Assembly (NCBI GenBank): GCA_016711295.1
Contig: JADJTE010000002.1
Location: forward strand, 558,001-622,000
DNA: 64,000 nt
Direction of reading: 5' to 3'
Origin: Sphingobacteriales bacterium
GTDB taxonomy: Bacteria; Bacteroidota; Bacteroidia; Chitinophagales; UBA2359
Part shown: positions 37,270-47,783 of the stretch, in pieces
Position numbering within the stretch: the stretch's first letter is position 1
Layout of the letters: each line of letters starts with the position of its first letter
Position numbers and translations under genes: made by a program
The notes under the pieces: model-generated
What the model was told of the DNA's origin: nothing
Database searches by the model: none
What the model saw: the letters and a program-made list of their open reading frames with translations, nothing else

Positions 37270-40200
37270 CTAAAAATCTAATCCGAGCGAAAAATACCAA
37301 AGCGGTTTAGAAATGATGCTGCCGTCTAATCCCCAAGCTACATCAGTTCGCAAGAAATAGCCAAGCAGTTTGGTGCGTGCCCCAAAACCGTAGCCTGCTA
37401 CGATGGGATTTTTGAAATATCGCGCCGTTACGATGACGGGTCCGGCGGGTGGGTCGGGGATTGTAATCACTTTGTAGCGGTTTTCTTCGTCAAAAGGCGA
37501 TAGCCCTTTCCAAGCCGTACCTACGTCGAGGAAAGCGACGAGCTGAAAATTTTTGAGCAACTCGGAGCGCAAAGGCGACGACGATAGTGCTGCAAATACG
37601 GGCACGCGCAATTCGCTATTCCATAGGGCATAGCTGCTGCCGTTGCGCACATTTTGTCGGAAGCCGCGCAGGTTGGTAGCTACGGCTTGATAGATATAAT
37701 TTTCTTCTTGGCTAATGGGCGTAGTGCTGTCAAATATTTTGTTGGGGTCAAATTGAAGCCAATTTTCTACGCTGCCCAAGTAATAAACAATTTTGTTGCT
37801 ACCAAACGAGAATGACGTAGCAAATCGATTTGCCCATATAATTTGGCGATAGACGCGCTTATAGTGGCGCACATCTGCACCAATAACGCCGACATAGCCC
37901 ATTTTTAGGTCGAAATCGAAGCCGTGTTGCCCTATTTGGGCGTAGAATGGCTTATGTATTTCGGCATATATTTTGTATCTTGTTCCGTTTAGTATATTTA
38001 AGCTTATATCGATGGTATTGTCGAACACAAATTCGGTTTTTGCCATCAGCCAACTTACGTGGCGGTCGGGAGCGTTGAGGCTGGCAGTGTCGACGGCGGG
38101 TTGTACGATGCGGTCTTGCCTATACGAGCCATAGAAGCGCAGGCTACGGTTGATGTCGAATGGATAAGATAGCGAGCCTTGTACCAAATTGGTATAATAC
38201 GTCCCTTGGTCTGCTCGTCGATAGTAGAGCAATTTTTTATCTAAGCGGCGGCGGTAGTTTTGGTATTCCAAAAAATACTCGGTGCCGCCCAAGCCCAGCG
38301 GAATGCGAAACCCGCCCGTAATGCGGTAATCTTCCATCAGGTCGGTGATGCCTATTTTGATTAAGCCGTTCAGATTAGGAATATCAAAACCCGTTGCGCC
38401 GCCCGTAAAAAGCTGGTAGGGCGTAAACATGATGCTATTATCTATTTGCGATACGACTCTATCGGTCATAAAGCGCACGAAATAGTTGCGTATGCGCGAG
38501 CGTTTGAAAATGCGGTCTTGTTCGTTCAGAAAAGTGGCATTATTGCTATATAACGATGCCGATGCTTGATTGGGTGGTGCATTGGGGCTGCTGCTCGGTG
38601 CTGCATTAGCTGCGTTTGGGTTGCCGCTTAGGTTGTCGTTTGGTAGTGCAGCATTTTGGGCATATTCATGGTCAAAATCGGTTTGTAGATAATAGTTTTG
38701 TGGGTTGGCGATGGCTGGCAGCTGTGTTGTGTTGGGGTTGCTATCAGATACAGGAGCTGTGGGCAGTACGGTGGTGCTGGTGCTGTCGGGTGGCGGGGCA
38801 TTGCTGTCGGGTGGGCGGGGATTGTTGGTCTCTGCTTCGTTGGGGCTTGGGCTATGCGTTAGGCTATCGGGTATCGGATAGGGGTTGTTTAACAATATGC
38901 CGCGGGCACTGCTATCGGTTGCTGCAGTGGCATTGTTGCTGGTTTTAGATAGTTGCGGAATGATGTAGAAGGGTTTGGTGCTTCGTTCTACTTGCCGTCG
39001 GTATAGCGTGGGGATAGGTTGGGTTTGGGCGGTTTGTGGTTTTTCGGGCAAAGTTTCGAGGTATAGCTCGTAGCGGCTATTTCGATAGGCGAGGGTAGCT
39101 GCTTGGCGTGTGGCAGGAGCTATATCGCTTTCGAGCAAACTATTAGTTACATCGCTGGTAGGAAATGAGCGTCCGATGGTTTTGTAAATATCGCGGCTTT
39201 GGATACTATCTATCAATCCGCGCTGCTGTAAGGGATTGAGGTCATATTTGGGATTAAGGACGGTAGAGTCGTGATAATAGACATATCGGTCGGTGCGCAC
39301 AAATATAGAATCGAGATAGCCGACGTATCTATTTCTGATTCCATTTTCATCGCTTAGAAATGCGATATAATCGTTATTATACAGGGTGGCATGGGTTTCG
39401 TCGGCAAAGGGTGTTTGGCTCATGCGCACCAATACGCGCCCTGTAATATTTTCGGCATCGCTGTTAGCCGCACTTAGGTCATAAAAATATAGGTCGTAGC
39501 TATTGGCAGGCATCAGCGTATCGAAGCGGGCAGTGCGCAGGGTATCGTTTAGGCGGTTGCTATTGAACAAAATACCGCGTTTGCCGCTTACTTCGACATA
39601 GCGCGGGTCGCGTTCGTTAAAAAATCGTTGGTGAGGCGCGTTACTTTGGTATTGGGCACATAATAGCTAAATAGGTCGGATTGTCCGTTTTGCATGGCGG
39701 CAATGACCATTTTTCGAGCGTCGTCCATAAAAGTAATGCCCGTTACTTGTTGAAACTTGGTGAGGTCGTCGGCAAATTCCTTTGTTTCGTCGGCGGGTGT
39801 ATAAAACAGCAATTTGATAGCGTCGCGCTGTTCATAAACAATGGCTAATTTATCGCCGCTTTTGTCCCAAGCCAGCAGCGGATAATTATCGCGGTAGGGC
39901 AAACGCTGCGATTTGAAGCCGTTGCGCAGCACTAATTGGCTTTTTTTCGTTTCTGTATTGTAGAGCCATACGCGGTGCTGCCCAAAGTCGTTGCTCGTAT
40001 AGGCAATATATCGACCTTGCGGGTCTATGCGCACTTGGTCGGCTGCTATGCGGCGCAGAAAATTTTCGGGTTTCGACTTCCATACGAGATGCCTCAATGT
40101 GCTATCGGGCGCATTGTTCATGTCGCGCAGGGTGGCATTGGCGGATAATTGTTGGGTATAATAATTGGTAAAATTCTGTATCGTAGTGCGTATATTATTG

Positions 40201-40961
40201 CCCAAAACAAAATAAAACCCGCTTTCGGCATGTCGGTTTATGCGTGTTAGATATAAAATATTGGGTATGGCTGCTGCGCCATGCTGCTGGGCTATATAAT
40301 GCCAAAGGGCATGTCCCGCAAAAGTAGCCTCTTCGCCCGTTAGCTTGCCAAATTCCTTAAAGCGTTGGTGGGCAATGGCATCGCGCAGGCGGTTGTCTAA
40401 GTCGGTATTCCAAGCCTCGCCGACATAAGCAGCCAAGCCGTCGGTAAACCAAGCAGGAAGGTTGAGCGTTACGGCATTCTGAATCATCTCTTGTAGATTA
40501 GTGCCAAATACCATACGTTCGAGCGATACTTTGGCGATGCCTTGGCGCACCTGTCGCGCCAACTCGCGGTGGTCGCCATTGAAATAGACAAATAATTTGT
40601 TGCCCAAAATTTTGGTAATGCCGCCTGTATTATTGCTTTCTTGCCCTAAACCAATATTGGTTTGTTTGAGGTCGGATAGGTCGTGATAAACCATCAACTC
40701 TACCTTGTCTGTATTTTTAAATTCTAATTTGGCTTCTATGTCGCTTAGGGCGGCTTCTGCCACAATAGTACAAAAATATGCCAACTCTTGCCCGCCTTGA
40801 TAGTAATAGGTTACAAAGTCGGGCGATTCGTAGAATGACCAAATATTATCTTTATATTGCACGCGATTCTGACCAAAATCGGTATAAAATCCTTGTGCCG
40901 ACAAGCAGAAACTGCCCATATATGAGGCTACAAGGAAAAAAAATAGGGTGCTAAGTTTCAT
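37270..40961 (-). CDS. large outer-membrane protein: peptidase-MA-like domain, TolB-like propeller, C-terminal beta-barrel (frameshifted)
   Basis: About 1230 residues after restoring one T in the run at 39619-39624. A signal peptide (KLSTLFFFLVASYMGSFCLS) is followed by a domain like peptidase MA (LPAWFTDGLAAYVGEAWN), but the HExxH zinc site is replaced by RQGIAKV. Then come TolB/WD40-like repeats (DPQGRYIAYTSNDFGQHRVW), a long Pro/Asn/Ser/Ala-rich linker, and a barrel resembling surface-antigen D15 proteins (LVAFLDVGTAWKGLSPFDEE, GYGFGARTKLLGYFLRTDVA) ending in a terminal Phe. Likely anchored in the outer membrane. Function unknown. Confidence 0.75.
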
Positions 40962-41346
40962 GGCTATGATGCGGTATAGGGCGAGGAGAGAAATAAGGGC
41001 TTGTGCGCTAAAATATATGTATTTGCAAATAAAATAATAATGCGGAAGAATGTTTTTTAACCGTACAAAAATGGCTGTATAGCTTTGACGTGTTAATTTT
41101 ATATTTATATAATTATATTTGTTTTAATATCGCAAAACAACTGTCTTTAACTAAGAAAGCATAATAATACGCTTATTTAGGCAACGAAACAACATTAAGC
41201 TAAAAAATAATCTTAGAAAAACGAAAAAATAGGTATAATATTACGGTATTAATCCGAAATAGCGTACATTTGTGCCCGCTAAAACCCGCCCGTTTATCGG
41301 GCATATTTTATTGTTCACTTCCTTTTAAAAAAACAGCATTTTCGTC
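40962..41346 (+). promoter_or_regulatory. gap before rpsP with a -7-like box
   Basis: This AT-rich gap separates the divergent outer-membrane protein gene from rpsP. TACATTTG at 41265-41272 fits the -7 consensus and lies 75 bases before rpsP; no good TTG is found at -33. Nothing else is recognisable. Confidence 0.4.
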
Positions 41347-41781
41347 ATGCCTGTAAAACTCAGACTGCAACGCCACGGTCGCAAAGGTAATCCTTTTTAC
41401 CATATCGTGGCAGCCGACTCACGCGCACGCCGCGACGGTCGCTTTATCGAGCGGATTGGTTTTTATGACCCCAACCAAAATCCGTCTATAGTCGAAATTG
41501 ACCGCTACAAAGCCATTAAATGGCTAAATAACGGAGCACAACCTACCGATACGGTGCGCACTATCCTTTCCGTAACGGGTACTTTGTACAAAAAACACCT
41601 CCTGCGAGGCATCAAAAAAGGAGCCGTGAAACCCGAAGATGCCAACCTCAAATTTAAGGCTTGGTTAGAAGACAAAGCCAAAGATGAAAGTTTAAAAATG
41701 GCGATGAAAAACTGGCGTACCTACGAATCGGTCATTCGCGTCAAAACACCCGAAGAAGCGGCTGCGGCTACCAACGAATAA
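41347..41781 (+). CDS. rpsP: 30S ribosomal protein S16
   Basis: 144 residues starting MPVKLRLQRHGRKGNPFYHI. The family core is VAADSRARRDGRFIERIGFY and KAIKWLNNGAQPTDTVR. A C-terminal helical extension of about 60 residues beyond E. coli S16 is usual in Bacteroidota. No rimM-trmD follows, unlike in proteobacteria. A strong terminator ends the unit. Confidence 0.96.
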   Translation: MPVKLRLQRHGRKGNPFYHIVAADSRARRDGRFIERIGFYDPNQNPSIVEIDRYKAIKWLNNGAQPTDTVRTILSVTGTLYKKHLLRGIKKGAVKPEDANLKFKAWLEDKAKDESLKMAMKNWRTYESVIRVKTPEEAAAATNE

Positions 41782-41847
41782 CGCAATAGCAATAGGTTTG
41801 GTTGGCTATCCGCTCAACAAAACACCGCATTTGTCCCATTAAGTATA

Positions 41848-41899
41848 TCGGCTCGACTACTATGCCCCACAAAGGCAAGCGGTCGAGCCGATTTTTTTT
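41848..41899 (+). terminator. rpsP terminator
   Basis: TCGGCTCGAC pairs perfectly with GTCGAGCCGA and is followed by eight T residues. Confidence 0.88.
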
Positions 41900-41927
41900 G
41901 CATCAACAGTAAAACTACCCCTATCCG

Positions 41928-42589
41928 CTACCGCTCCGTGAAAGCGTATTGCACTATATTAGCACCCATTTGCAGGGCTGCTTGGTGCTTTTCGGGAGGG
42001 TCGTTATGTACTTCGGGGTCTTCCCAACCGTCGCCGAGGTCGCACTCGTAACTATAAAAACAAACCAATCTACCCTCATAAAGCAAGCCGTAGCCGTGTG
42101 GGGCTTTGCCGTCGTGTTCGTGGATTTTGGGCAAACCATTCGGGAACTGAAACTTTTGGTGGTAAATGGGGTGCGAAAAGGCAACTCGACAAAATCGAGC
42201 TCGGGAAATACCTTTTTCATGGCAGGGCGCACAAAGGGGTCTAAACCGTAGTTGTCGTCGATATGAAAAAAACCGCCGCCTATCAAATAAGTGCGCATGT
42301 TTTGGGCTTCATCGGAAGCAAAAGTAAAATTGCCGTGCCCCGTCATGTGGACAAACGGAAAATTGAACAATTCGGGGCTGCCCGGCTCTACGGTTTCGGG
42401 TTCGGGATTGACATTCATACCCAGAGCTTGGTTGCAAAACGCCACCAAATTGGGCAGCGAAGTGGGATTGGCATACCAATCGCCACCGCCTTTGTATTTG
42501 AGCAAACCAAATTTGATGGTGCCGCCGCCTTGCGGAGCAGCAGCCGCGCAACAAATAGCCAATAAAATGGCAAATAGAGAATATTTCAT
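41928..42589 (-). CDS. DUF4159 domain protein (frameshifted)
   Basis: About 220 residues after restoring one T in the run at 42176-42179. A signal peptide (KYSLFAILLAICCAAAAP) precedes the domain. Typical segments are GGGDWYANPTSLPNLVAFCN, FPFVHMTGHGNFTF and LIGGGFFHIDDNYGLDPFVR; after the break LPKIHEHDGKAPHGYGLLYE and GWEDPEVHNDPPEKHQAAL. The fold resembles glutamine-amidotransferase-like domains. These proteins are usually next to MoxR/BatA-type genes, which are absent here. Role unknown. Confidence 0.8.
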
Positions 42590-42947
42590 GGGTTTTGACG
42601 ATAAAATAAGCGTGTTTAGTAGTCTGATTTTCTAATTTTGAGTATTAATTTGCCTGCCGTGTATCCACTTCCAAGCGTTAGATAATTGAGATATTAGTTC
42701 AAGAACTCCCTACAAGGCTAAATAGTTGCGTTTATTCAATTTTGACCAAATTAGGATACTAATGGTTTGATTTTTAAGTTTTATCCACTTACCTTATACG
42801 AGTTTCATACCTACGGTATTCTCAGGCTTGTGTCTATTAGATGTTATCGATGTAATATGTTTACATCATCTTAAAAACAAAATACATTAAATATTTTTTA
42901 TAATATACTGTAAATTATTGATAATCAGTAAATTATATCTTGCATAA

Positions 42948-43053
42948 ATTCCCCCTCTTTGAGGGGGTCAGGGGGAGTTAATTTACATACTCAAAAAGAG
43001 TCAGAAGATACCCTCACAGTAAATTCCCCCTCTTTGAGGGGCTTAGGGGGAGA
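42948..43053. repeat. two C/G-rich palindromic repeats
   Basis: Two copies (42948-42980 and 43023-43053) of a unit of about 32 bases reading AATTCCCCCTCTTTGAGGGG then a G-rich end AGGGGGAG. The core CCCCTCTTTGAGGGG is palindromic. The same unit recurs in or beside the restriction-modification gene at 43467, 43911, 43941, 44119, 44554, 44589 and 44623. Confidence 0.9.
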
Positions 43054-43054
43054 A

Positions 43055-43142
43055 CTAATCGAATAGGCAGCGATATCAGGCATTATTAGATAAGTGTTGC
43101 TCATTACCCCATACCCAAAACCCTATACCCTAAATAAGTTAC
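43055..43142. mobile_element. small repeat element, family B, partial
   Basis: Carries the family-B core (CATTATTAGATAAGTGTTGC, ACCCCATACCCAAAACCC) and the right end CCTAAATAAGTTAC, but the left end is missing, replaced by a C/G-rich repeat. It stops two bases before the stop codon of the neighbouring gene. Confidence 0.7.
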
Positions 43143-43144
43143 GT

Positions 43145-43838
43145 TTATTCTTTCAAGAATCCGTATTCATAGACTTTGGGAGCTATTTTTTCGGCGAGGA
43201 TTTTGAGTTGGTCGCGCAAATTGCCGATGAGTTCGGTATATTTTTCGTCGCTGCTTTTGGGATTCATGCGCCCTTTGTCGTTGCGCCCTTGAAAATGCTC
43301 GCGTATGTCGTACAAACTGGCGTTGGCGTTATAGTTCCCCTCCCAAGCAAATTTTTGGGCATGATAATACCGCCAAAGTGCGCGCCCCGCATCAAAAACG
43401 GCTGTTGCTTCGGCTGAAAATTCTAATTTACGCTCATTGGTCCTAATTTCCCCCGCTTCGCAGTTCAATTCCCCCTCTTTGAGGGGGGTAGGGGGAGTAA
43501 TTATATGCGCTATCTCCCTCAAAACATTTGGCATATCTTTTTTCACCTTTTCATCTCTAATTCTTATTATTGTTAAGCCCAAAACTTGCATCTGCCTGTC
43601 TCTTTCTTTGTCGTAGGCTATTTGTTCTTCTGTATCGTATGTGTTGCCATCGATTTCTATTACTAAATTCAATTCTTTGCAATAAAAATCGGCTATATAA
43701 TTTAAAATGGGTTTTTGTCGGTAAAAAGAATAACCCAAAATTAGCGGCTCTCAACTCTTTCCATAGCAATGCCTCTGATAAATTACCCGCTTTTCGCAGT
43801 TCTCTACTATTCGCTTTGAGGTTTGGGTTATAAGGCAA
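43145..43838 (-). CDS. DUF559 (Vsr-like) nuclease module joined to a methyltransferase-type C-terminal tail
   Basis: Residues 1-100 or so are a DUF559 nuclease of the Vsr/PD-(D/E)xK class: MPYNPNLKANSRELRKAGNL, LVIEIDGNTYDTEEQIAYDK and LGLTIIRIRDEKV. One extra T near 43730 splits the frame. Next comes a C-rich repeat read as TPPTPLKEGE, then about 85 residues unlike DUF559: FDAGRALWRYYHAQKF, NASLYDIREHFQGRND and the end KVYEYGFLKE. That tail looks like the natural C-terminus of the upstream Type IIG-like enzyme. So a nuclease module seems to sit inside, or fused to, the modification gene. Confidence 0.65.
43467..43499. repeat. C/G-rich repeat at the end of the DUF559 module
   Basis: One unit, AATTCCCCCTCTTTGAGGGG followed by GGTAGGGGGAGTA, translated in frame on the minus strand as TPPTPLKEGELN. 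It marks the boundary between the nuclease and the methyltransferase-like tail. Confidence 0.85.
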
Positions 43839-43848
43839 AAATTTGTCG

Positions 43849-45846
43849 TCAAAAATTAAATTGTCGGTTTTTATGCCCTGGGCTTGTAGGTAGGCAGGGC
43901 TTATTTTTACTCCCCTGACCCCCTCTGAGAGGGGGGAATTTACTCCTCCCTAACCCCCTCAAAGAGGGGGAATTTACTGCGCTTCTCAAAGCGGGGGAAC
44001 TGAATAGGTCGTCGCTTGCTGTGGTTTTTATTTTTCCTTGTATAAAATCGGTCATAAAATGGCTTGCGAACCTTTCTTTGGCTTCTACTTCGGCTTCGGT
44101 AAAGGGTATCCAGTGGTTGACTCCCTCTGACCCCCTCTGAGAAGGGGAATTGCTTGTAATTCTGTTTTGCCCATGAAACAAAGTAAAGGCTAAACAATCG
44201 TTCTGAAATTCAAAATCCGACTCGGCAGGAACTACAAAAAATTTTTCGAGTTTTGCCCGAAAAAAATTGCGGAAATCCGAGTAGTTTGGTGCTTGCAGAA
44301 TTTTCAACTTTGAAAATTCTGCAAGCACGCTGTTAGGGATTTCTTGATATATTCTCGTGAAAAATTGGGCAAACATTTCACTGCTCGCTTTGCCCATTAG
44401 TGTTTGGTATTTTCTGTGTGTTTTAGTAACGTGGACATCTTTTCTTCCTATTCCACGAACATTGTCGCCTTCGGCATACGGCGGATTGATATAGATGACT
44501 AATTTTTTGCGTTTTTCGGGGTCCTTGATGATGTCTTGCAGCGATTGAGGGAGTTTACTCCCCCTACCCCCCTCTGAGAGGGGGAATTTACTCCCCCTAA
44601 CCCCCTCTGAGAGAGGGAATTGATTGCCCCTAACCTGCTCTGAGAGGGGGACCGTCGCCTCTCCATTGGAGGGGAAAAAGTCGTCGTTCAAAAAATCGAA
44701 TTGGAAGACGTGGTTTTTTAGTAGGTTTGCGCCGTGTTCTATGCGTTCGTGCATTACGTTCACGTCGGCTTGATCGAGTGTAGAGGCGTAGATATTGTAT
44801 TTGTTGGTTAGTCCTGCCAATAGGTTTCCTGTTCCGGCGGCGCAATCCCATACGTAGTATTCATCTTGCCAATTTTCGCCCAATACGTCTGCGATGTATT
44901 TTTGCGAGAGTTCGACCCATTGCCTTGGGGTAAAAAACGCGCCTTTGCGTTCTCTAATGTCTTGCGGCACGAGTAGGTCGCGGCGTTCGATGATATAGCC
45001 TTGAAACTCTTTGATGGGCGGGCGTTTGTAGTGTTTCCAAAATTGTTGGTAGCTTTGTTTTGCTTTGATGCTAATAGTAGCATCGAACATTTGGCGTAGG
45101 TTTTCTTTGGCAATTTTGTATCCTTGGTTTTGGAATATGACAAAGAGGCTTTCGCGTATGCTCGTGTCGTCGTCTATTATTTGGGTGTCTTTGTCATCGA
45201 CAAAGAGGTCGGCTAAATAAAAATCGCTGTCGAGGATATTGGCTTTTTTCAGGTCGTCCCAATTTACGTCAATAATAGGTTTAACAATTTCGAGCCAACG
45301 GAGGTAGATGGGAATGAAATTATTTTTGTCAATTTTTATTTTAGCGGTTTGCGTAGCATTGGCAATATTGTTGGCAATAAAATGTTTGAGGTCTTTTTCG
45401 TCTTTTAGGTAGTCGTAAATATAGGTGTTTTGTTGAAGTGTTTCTTCAATTCGCTGTTTGACGAGTTTAAATTCTTTGGTGTCGTGGTTGCTGGGTGTTA
45501 CGTTCCAATTAAAGTCGTTGAGATAAAATATATCTTGCACGCTGATATATGAAACAAAGGCAATTTTTTGCCGTCAAACGCACCCAGAAATGCGGGTGGC
45601 AGGGTTTTGTCAAAGGTTCGCGCTTTTCCGATGGTCAAAATGAGTTGGACGAACATGGCAGGCAGGTCGTAGTCGCCTGTTTTAGCTTCTGCCCACAGCA
45701 GTGGCGTTCGCCCGAAGATGTTGTTTTGTTTCGGAAAAACGGTAAAGTCGATATTTCCCAAAATTTCGGTGGTATCGAAGTGTTTGAACCAGTCGGCGGC
45801 TACTTTATTTTTGAGTTCTTCCTTCGCGTATATTTTTGTATTTCAT
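43849..45846 (-). CDS. Type IIG-like restriction-modification enzyme (N6-adenine methyltransferase), frameshifted and repeat-invaded
   Basis: The likely start is the ATG at 45846; indels near 45835 and 45566 split the N-terminal part. That part contains NIDFTVFPKQ and PLLWAEAKTGDYD, a D..ExK pattern like a PD-(D/E)xK nuclease. Next are KGAFFTPRQWVELSQKYIAD, SAM motif I DCAAGTGNLLAGL and motif IV YINPPYAEG, typical of gamma-class N6-adenine methyltransferases. Between motifs I and IV lie three C-rich repeat copies read in frame (PLSEGVRGSKFPLSEGGRGS), with more near the end. The frame stops at 43849; the original enzyme probably continued to 43145. Whether any product is active is unknown. Confidence 0.72.
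43911..44002. repeat. tandem C/G-rich repeats near the enzyme's C-terminus
   Basis: Two units in reverse orientation (about 43911-43940 and 43941-43974) and a diverged third (43975-44002), read on the minus strand as NSPSLRGLGRSKFPPLRGGQ. They come just before the frame of the upstream enzyme gives way to that of the DUF559 module. Confidence 0.85.
44119..44151. repeat. C/G-rich repeat inside the methyltransferase
   Basis: One unit, read in frame as NSPSQRGSEGV between FHGQNRITS and NHWIPFTEAEVEAKERFA. Confidence 0.85.
44554..44675. repeat. three tandem C/G-rich repeats between SAM and catalytic motifs
   Basis: Units at 44554-44588, 44589-44622 and 44623-44651, plus a remnant to 44675. All keep the frame and add about 40 residues between the SAM-binding part and NPPY. 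Confidence 0.88.
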
Positions 45847-45906
45847 GTTTTGTTATTGGTTATTTTTGCGTATCTGTGTAAATTTTTGACAAAAAAATAT
45901 TTTTTG

Positions 45907-46171
45907 GTAACTATTCAGGCTCTGCCCCTTTTTGTTTCGGTTTCTGTTTGTAGGTCGTATTTATTCCCCACAGACCTGCTGTTAGATGCCATACCTACGG
46001 CATTCTAAGGGTCGTACTTGCTATATGCTACCAATATAACATGCCTACGGCATTTTAAGAAACGATGAAGGTAATTTCTGTATTTCCCAAATGTAAGGCT
46101 AAATTTTCGATTTTTTACTTTTGCAAGAAGTCTAATGAATAAGCGAGCGATAAAACCGCCAAAATAGCTAC
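45907..46171. mobile_element. MITE-like element, family A, internally rearranged
   Basis: The left end GTAACTATTCAGG and the following CTGTTTGTAGGTCGTATTTA match family A; the right end ACCGCCAAAATAGCTAC matches its other end with changes. The middle differs from the copies at 481 and 8257 and includes two copies of ATGCC.TACGGCATT.TAAG. No gene. Confidence 0.6.
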
Positions 46172-46178
46172 ATTTTTT

Positions 46179-46300
46179 GTAACTATTTAGCCTTGTAAGG
46201 TGAATAGCCATTTCTAATCGAATAGGCAGCGATGTCAGGCATTATTAGATAAGTATTGCCCATTACCCCATACCCAAAACCCTATACCCTAAATAATTAC
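46179..46300. mobile_element. small repeat element, family B
   Basis: 122 bases from GTAACTATTTAGCCTTG to CCTAAATAATTAC, in reverse orientation to the copy at 52526. It follows the family-A element after only seven bases. No gene. Confidence 0.8.
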
Positions 46301-46336
46301 GTCATCTTAAACCATTTTTCTGTGGGCTCTAACTTA

Positions 46337-47783
46337 TTATGACGGTCTGTTGGGTATCCATCGTTTCCACCAATTGCGGTAGGCATCGACGTTGAGCAGT
46401 GCCGAGTCGTTCATCGCCTTGTAGGTCAGGAACAAACCTAGGGGCAGTAGTATGGCGGTAGATAGCCACATACCTTGGAATGGGCTTAGTGCCAATTCTT
46501 CGACCAATTTTCTGCCCAAGGTCGATAAGACATAAAATAGGATAAATAGAAAAATACCCGTTACCATAGGCATACCCAAGCCGCCTTTGCGGATAATAGC
46601 CCCAGGGCGCACCAATCAAAAACAATACGATACAAGCAAACGACAAGGTGATTTTGTTGTGTGCTTCTATGTCGTAGCGCACCATACGTTTGATATTGCC
46701 CGTATTTTCTTTTTCGGTATTTTGGAGGGCAAATTTGGCATTTTGGGCTATGCCTTTGGCGCGGTCGTTGATGGTTCGTTGTTGGTTGGGGGCGATGGGC
46801 AAGGTATTGAGCAATTCGGGCATCGAGTCGGTGGCGGCATAAAACAGCAAATCGGGGTGTAAGCGGCTTTTTCCAGTTGAGTCGGGCAAAAAATTGAGGT
46901 AGTTATGCAGGTCGCGTGCTCGGTTTTGTTGGCGTTGCTGTTGGGTTCTGTTGAGCGAGTCGGCGGTATGGCGCAGTTGTCCGTAGTTGAGCATACGATA
47001 ATTGTTTTTGAACATATCTTCGTTGGCTTCTTTAAAGTCGAAGGTAGATAGGTCTAAAAACATTTCGTATTCGTCAAATTGGGTGCGCATTAGTTCGTGG
47101 TGGTCGCGTTTATCAGCGGCGGGTTTGGGTTCTTCGTACTGCATACCGTTGTAGAGGCGCAAGACCATATATTTATCGTCGGGGGTGGTGTACATTTCGC
47201 CGCGCTCGGCGGTCAGTAGATTGACGTTTCCTCTACTTTCGGTATGGTTGTGTATAATGACATCGTGAATGACGCGGCTACCTGCTTCTTTGTCGCCTAT
47301 GCGGATAATATAGCCCTGAATGCCGTCGTAAAATACGCCGGGTTTGATATTGAGGGCGGGGCGTTTTTTAGTCACCGAATAGAGTAGGGTCGAAAAGCGC
47401 AGGTTGGCTTTGGGCAAGATATGGTTCGAAAACAAGAAAGCCCCGACGCTCAATAGGCTGGCTACTATAAATAAGGGCAGCATGATGCGCAATAGCGATA
47501 TACCCGCCGATTTGAGAGCTGCCAATTCGTAATGCTCGCCCAGATTGCCAAATATCATAATAGACGTGAGCAATATGGCAATAGGCAAGGCGATAGGCAC
47601 AACGCTGGCGGACAAATAAACAGTTAGCTCGGCAATGACAGACATTTCCAAGCCTTTGCCCACCAAATCGTCGATATGTTTATATAAAAATTGGAATACC
47701 AACACCATCATCGCAATGCAAAATGTCATTACGAAGGGACCTATAAAAGAGGAGAGCAATAGCCTATCAATTTTTTTTATCAT
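46337..47783 (-). CDS. LptF/LptG-family permease (frameshifted)
   Basis: An inner-membrane subunit of the lipopolysaccharide transport complex LptB2FG. About 482 residues after correcting an indel near 46603 (two bases lost or one gained), where the family expects GAPLGAIIRKGGLGMP. The N-terminus MIKKIDRLLLSSFIGPFVMT and LYKHIDDLVGKGL are typical, with three membrane helices at each end around a periplasmic jellyroll domain. The start overlaps the stop of the DUF2804 gene by four bases (ATGA), suggesting coupled translation. LptF and LptG cannot be told apart here. Confidence 0.87.

Larger units (their letters stand above)
42590..43144. other. repeat-rich gap without a gene
   Basis: No gene. 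It holds a family-B right-end fragment (CTACAAGGCTAAATAGTTGC, to about 42729), two C/G-rich palindromic repeats (42948-42980 and 43023-43053) and a partial family-B element (43055-43142). It reads as a landing zone for small repeats. Confidence 0.7.

Noticed and set aside
38616..38948. Open frame opposite the linker of the large outer-membrane gene
   Set aside because: A shadow of the Pro/Asn/Ser-rich linker; composition is Gly/Cys/Trp-rich and has no start context.
44119..44675. C-rich repeats as Rho-independent terminators
   Set aside because: They are palindromic but lie inside a coding frame, occur in both orientations and lack T runs.
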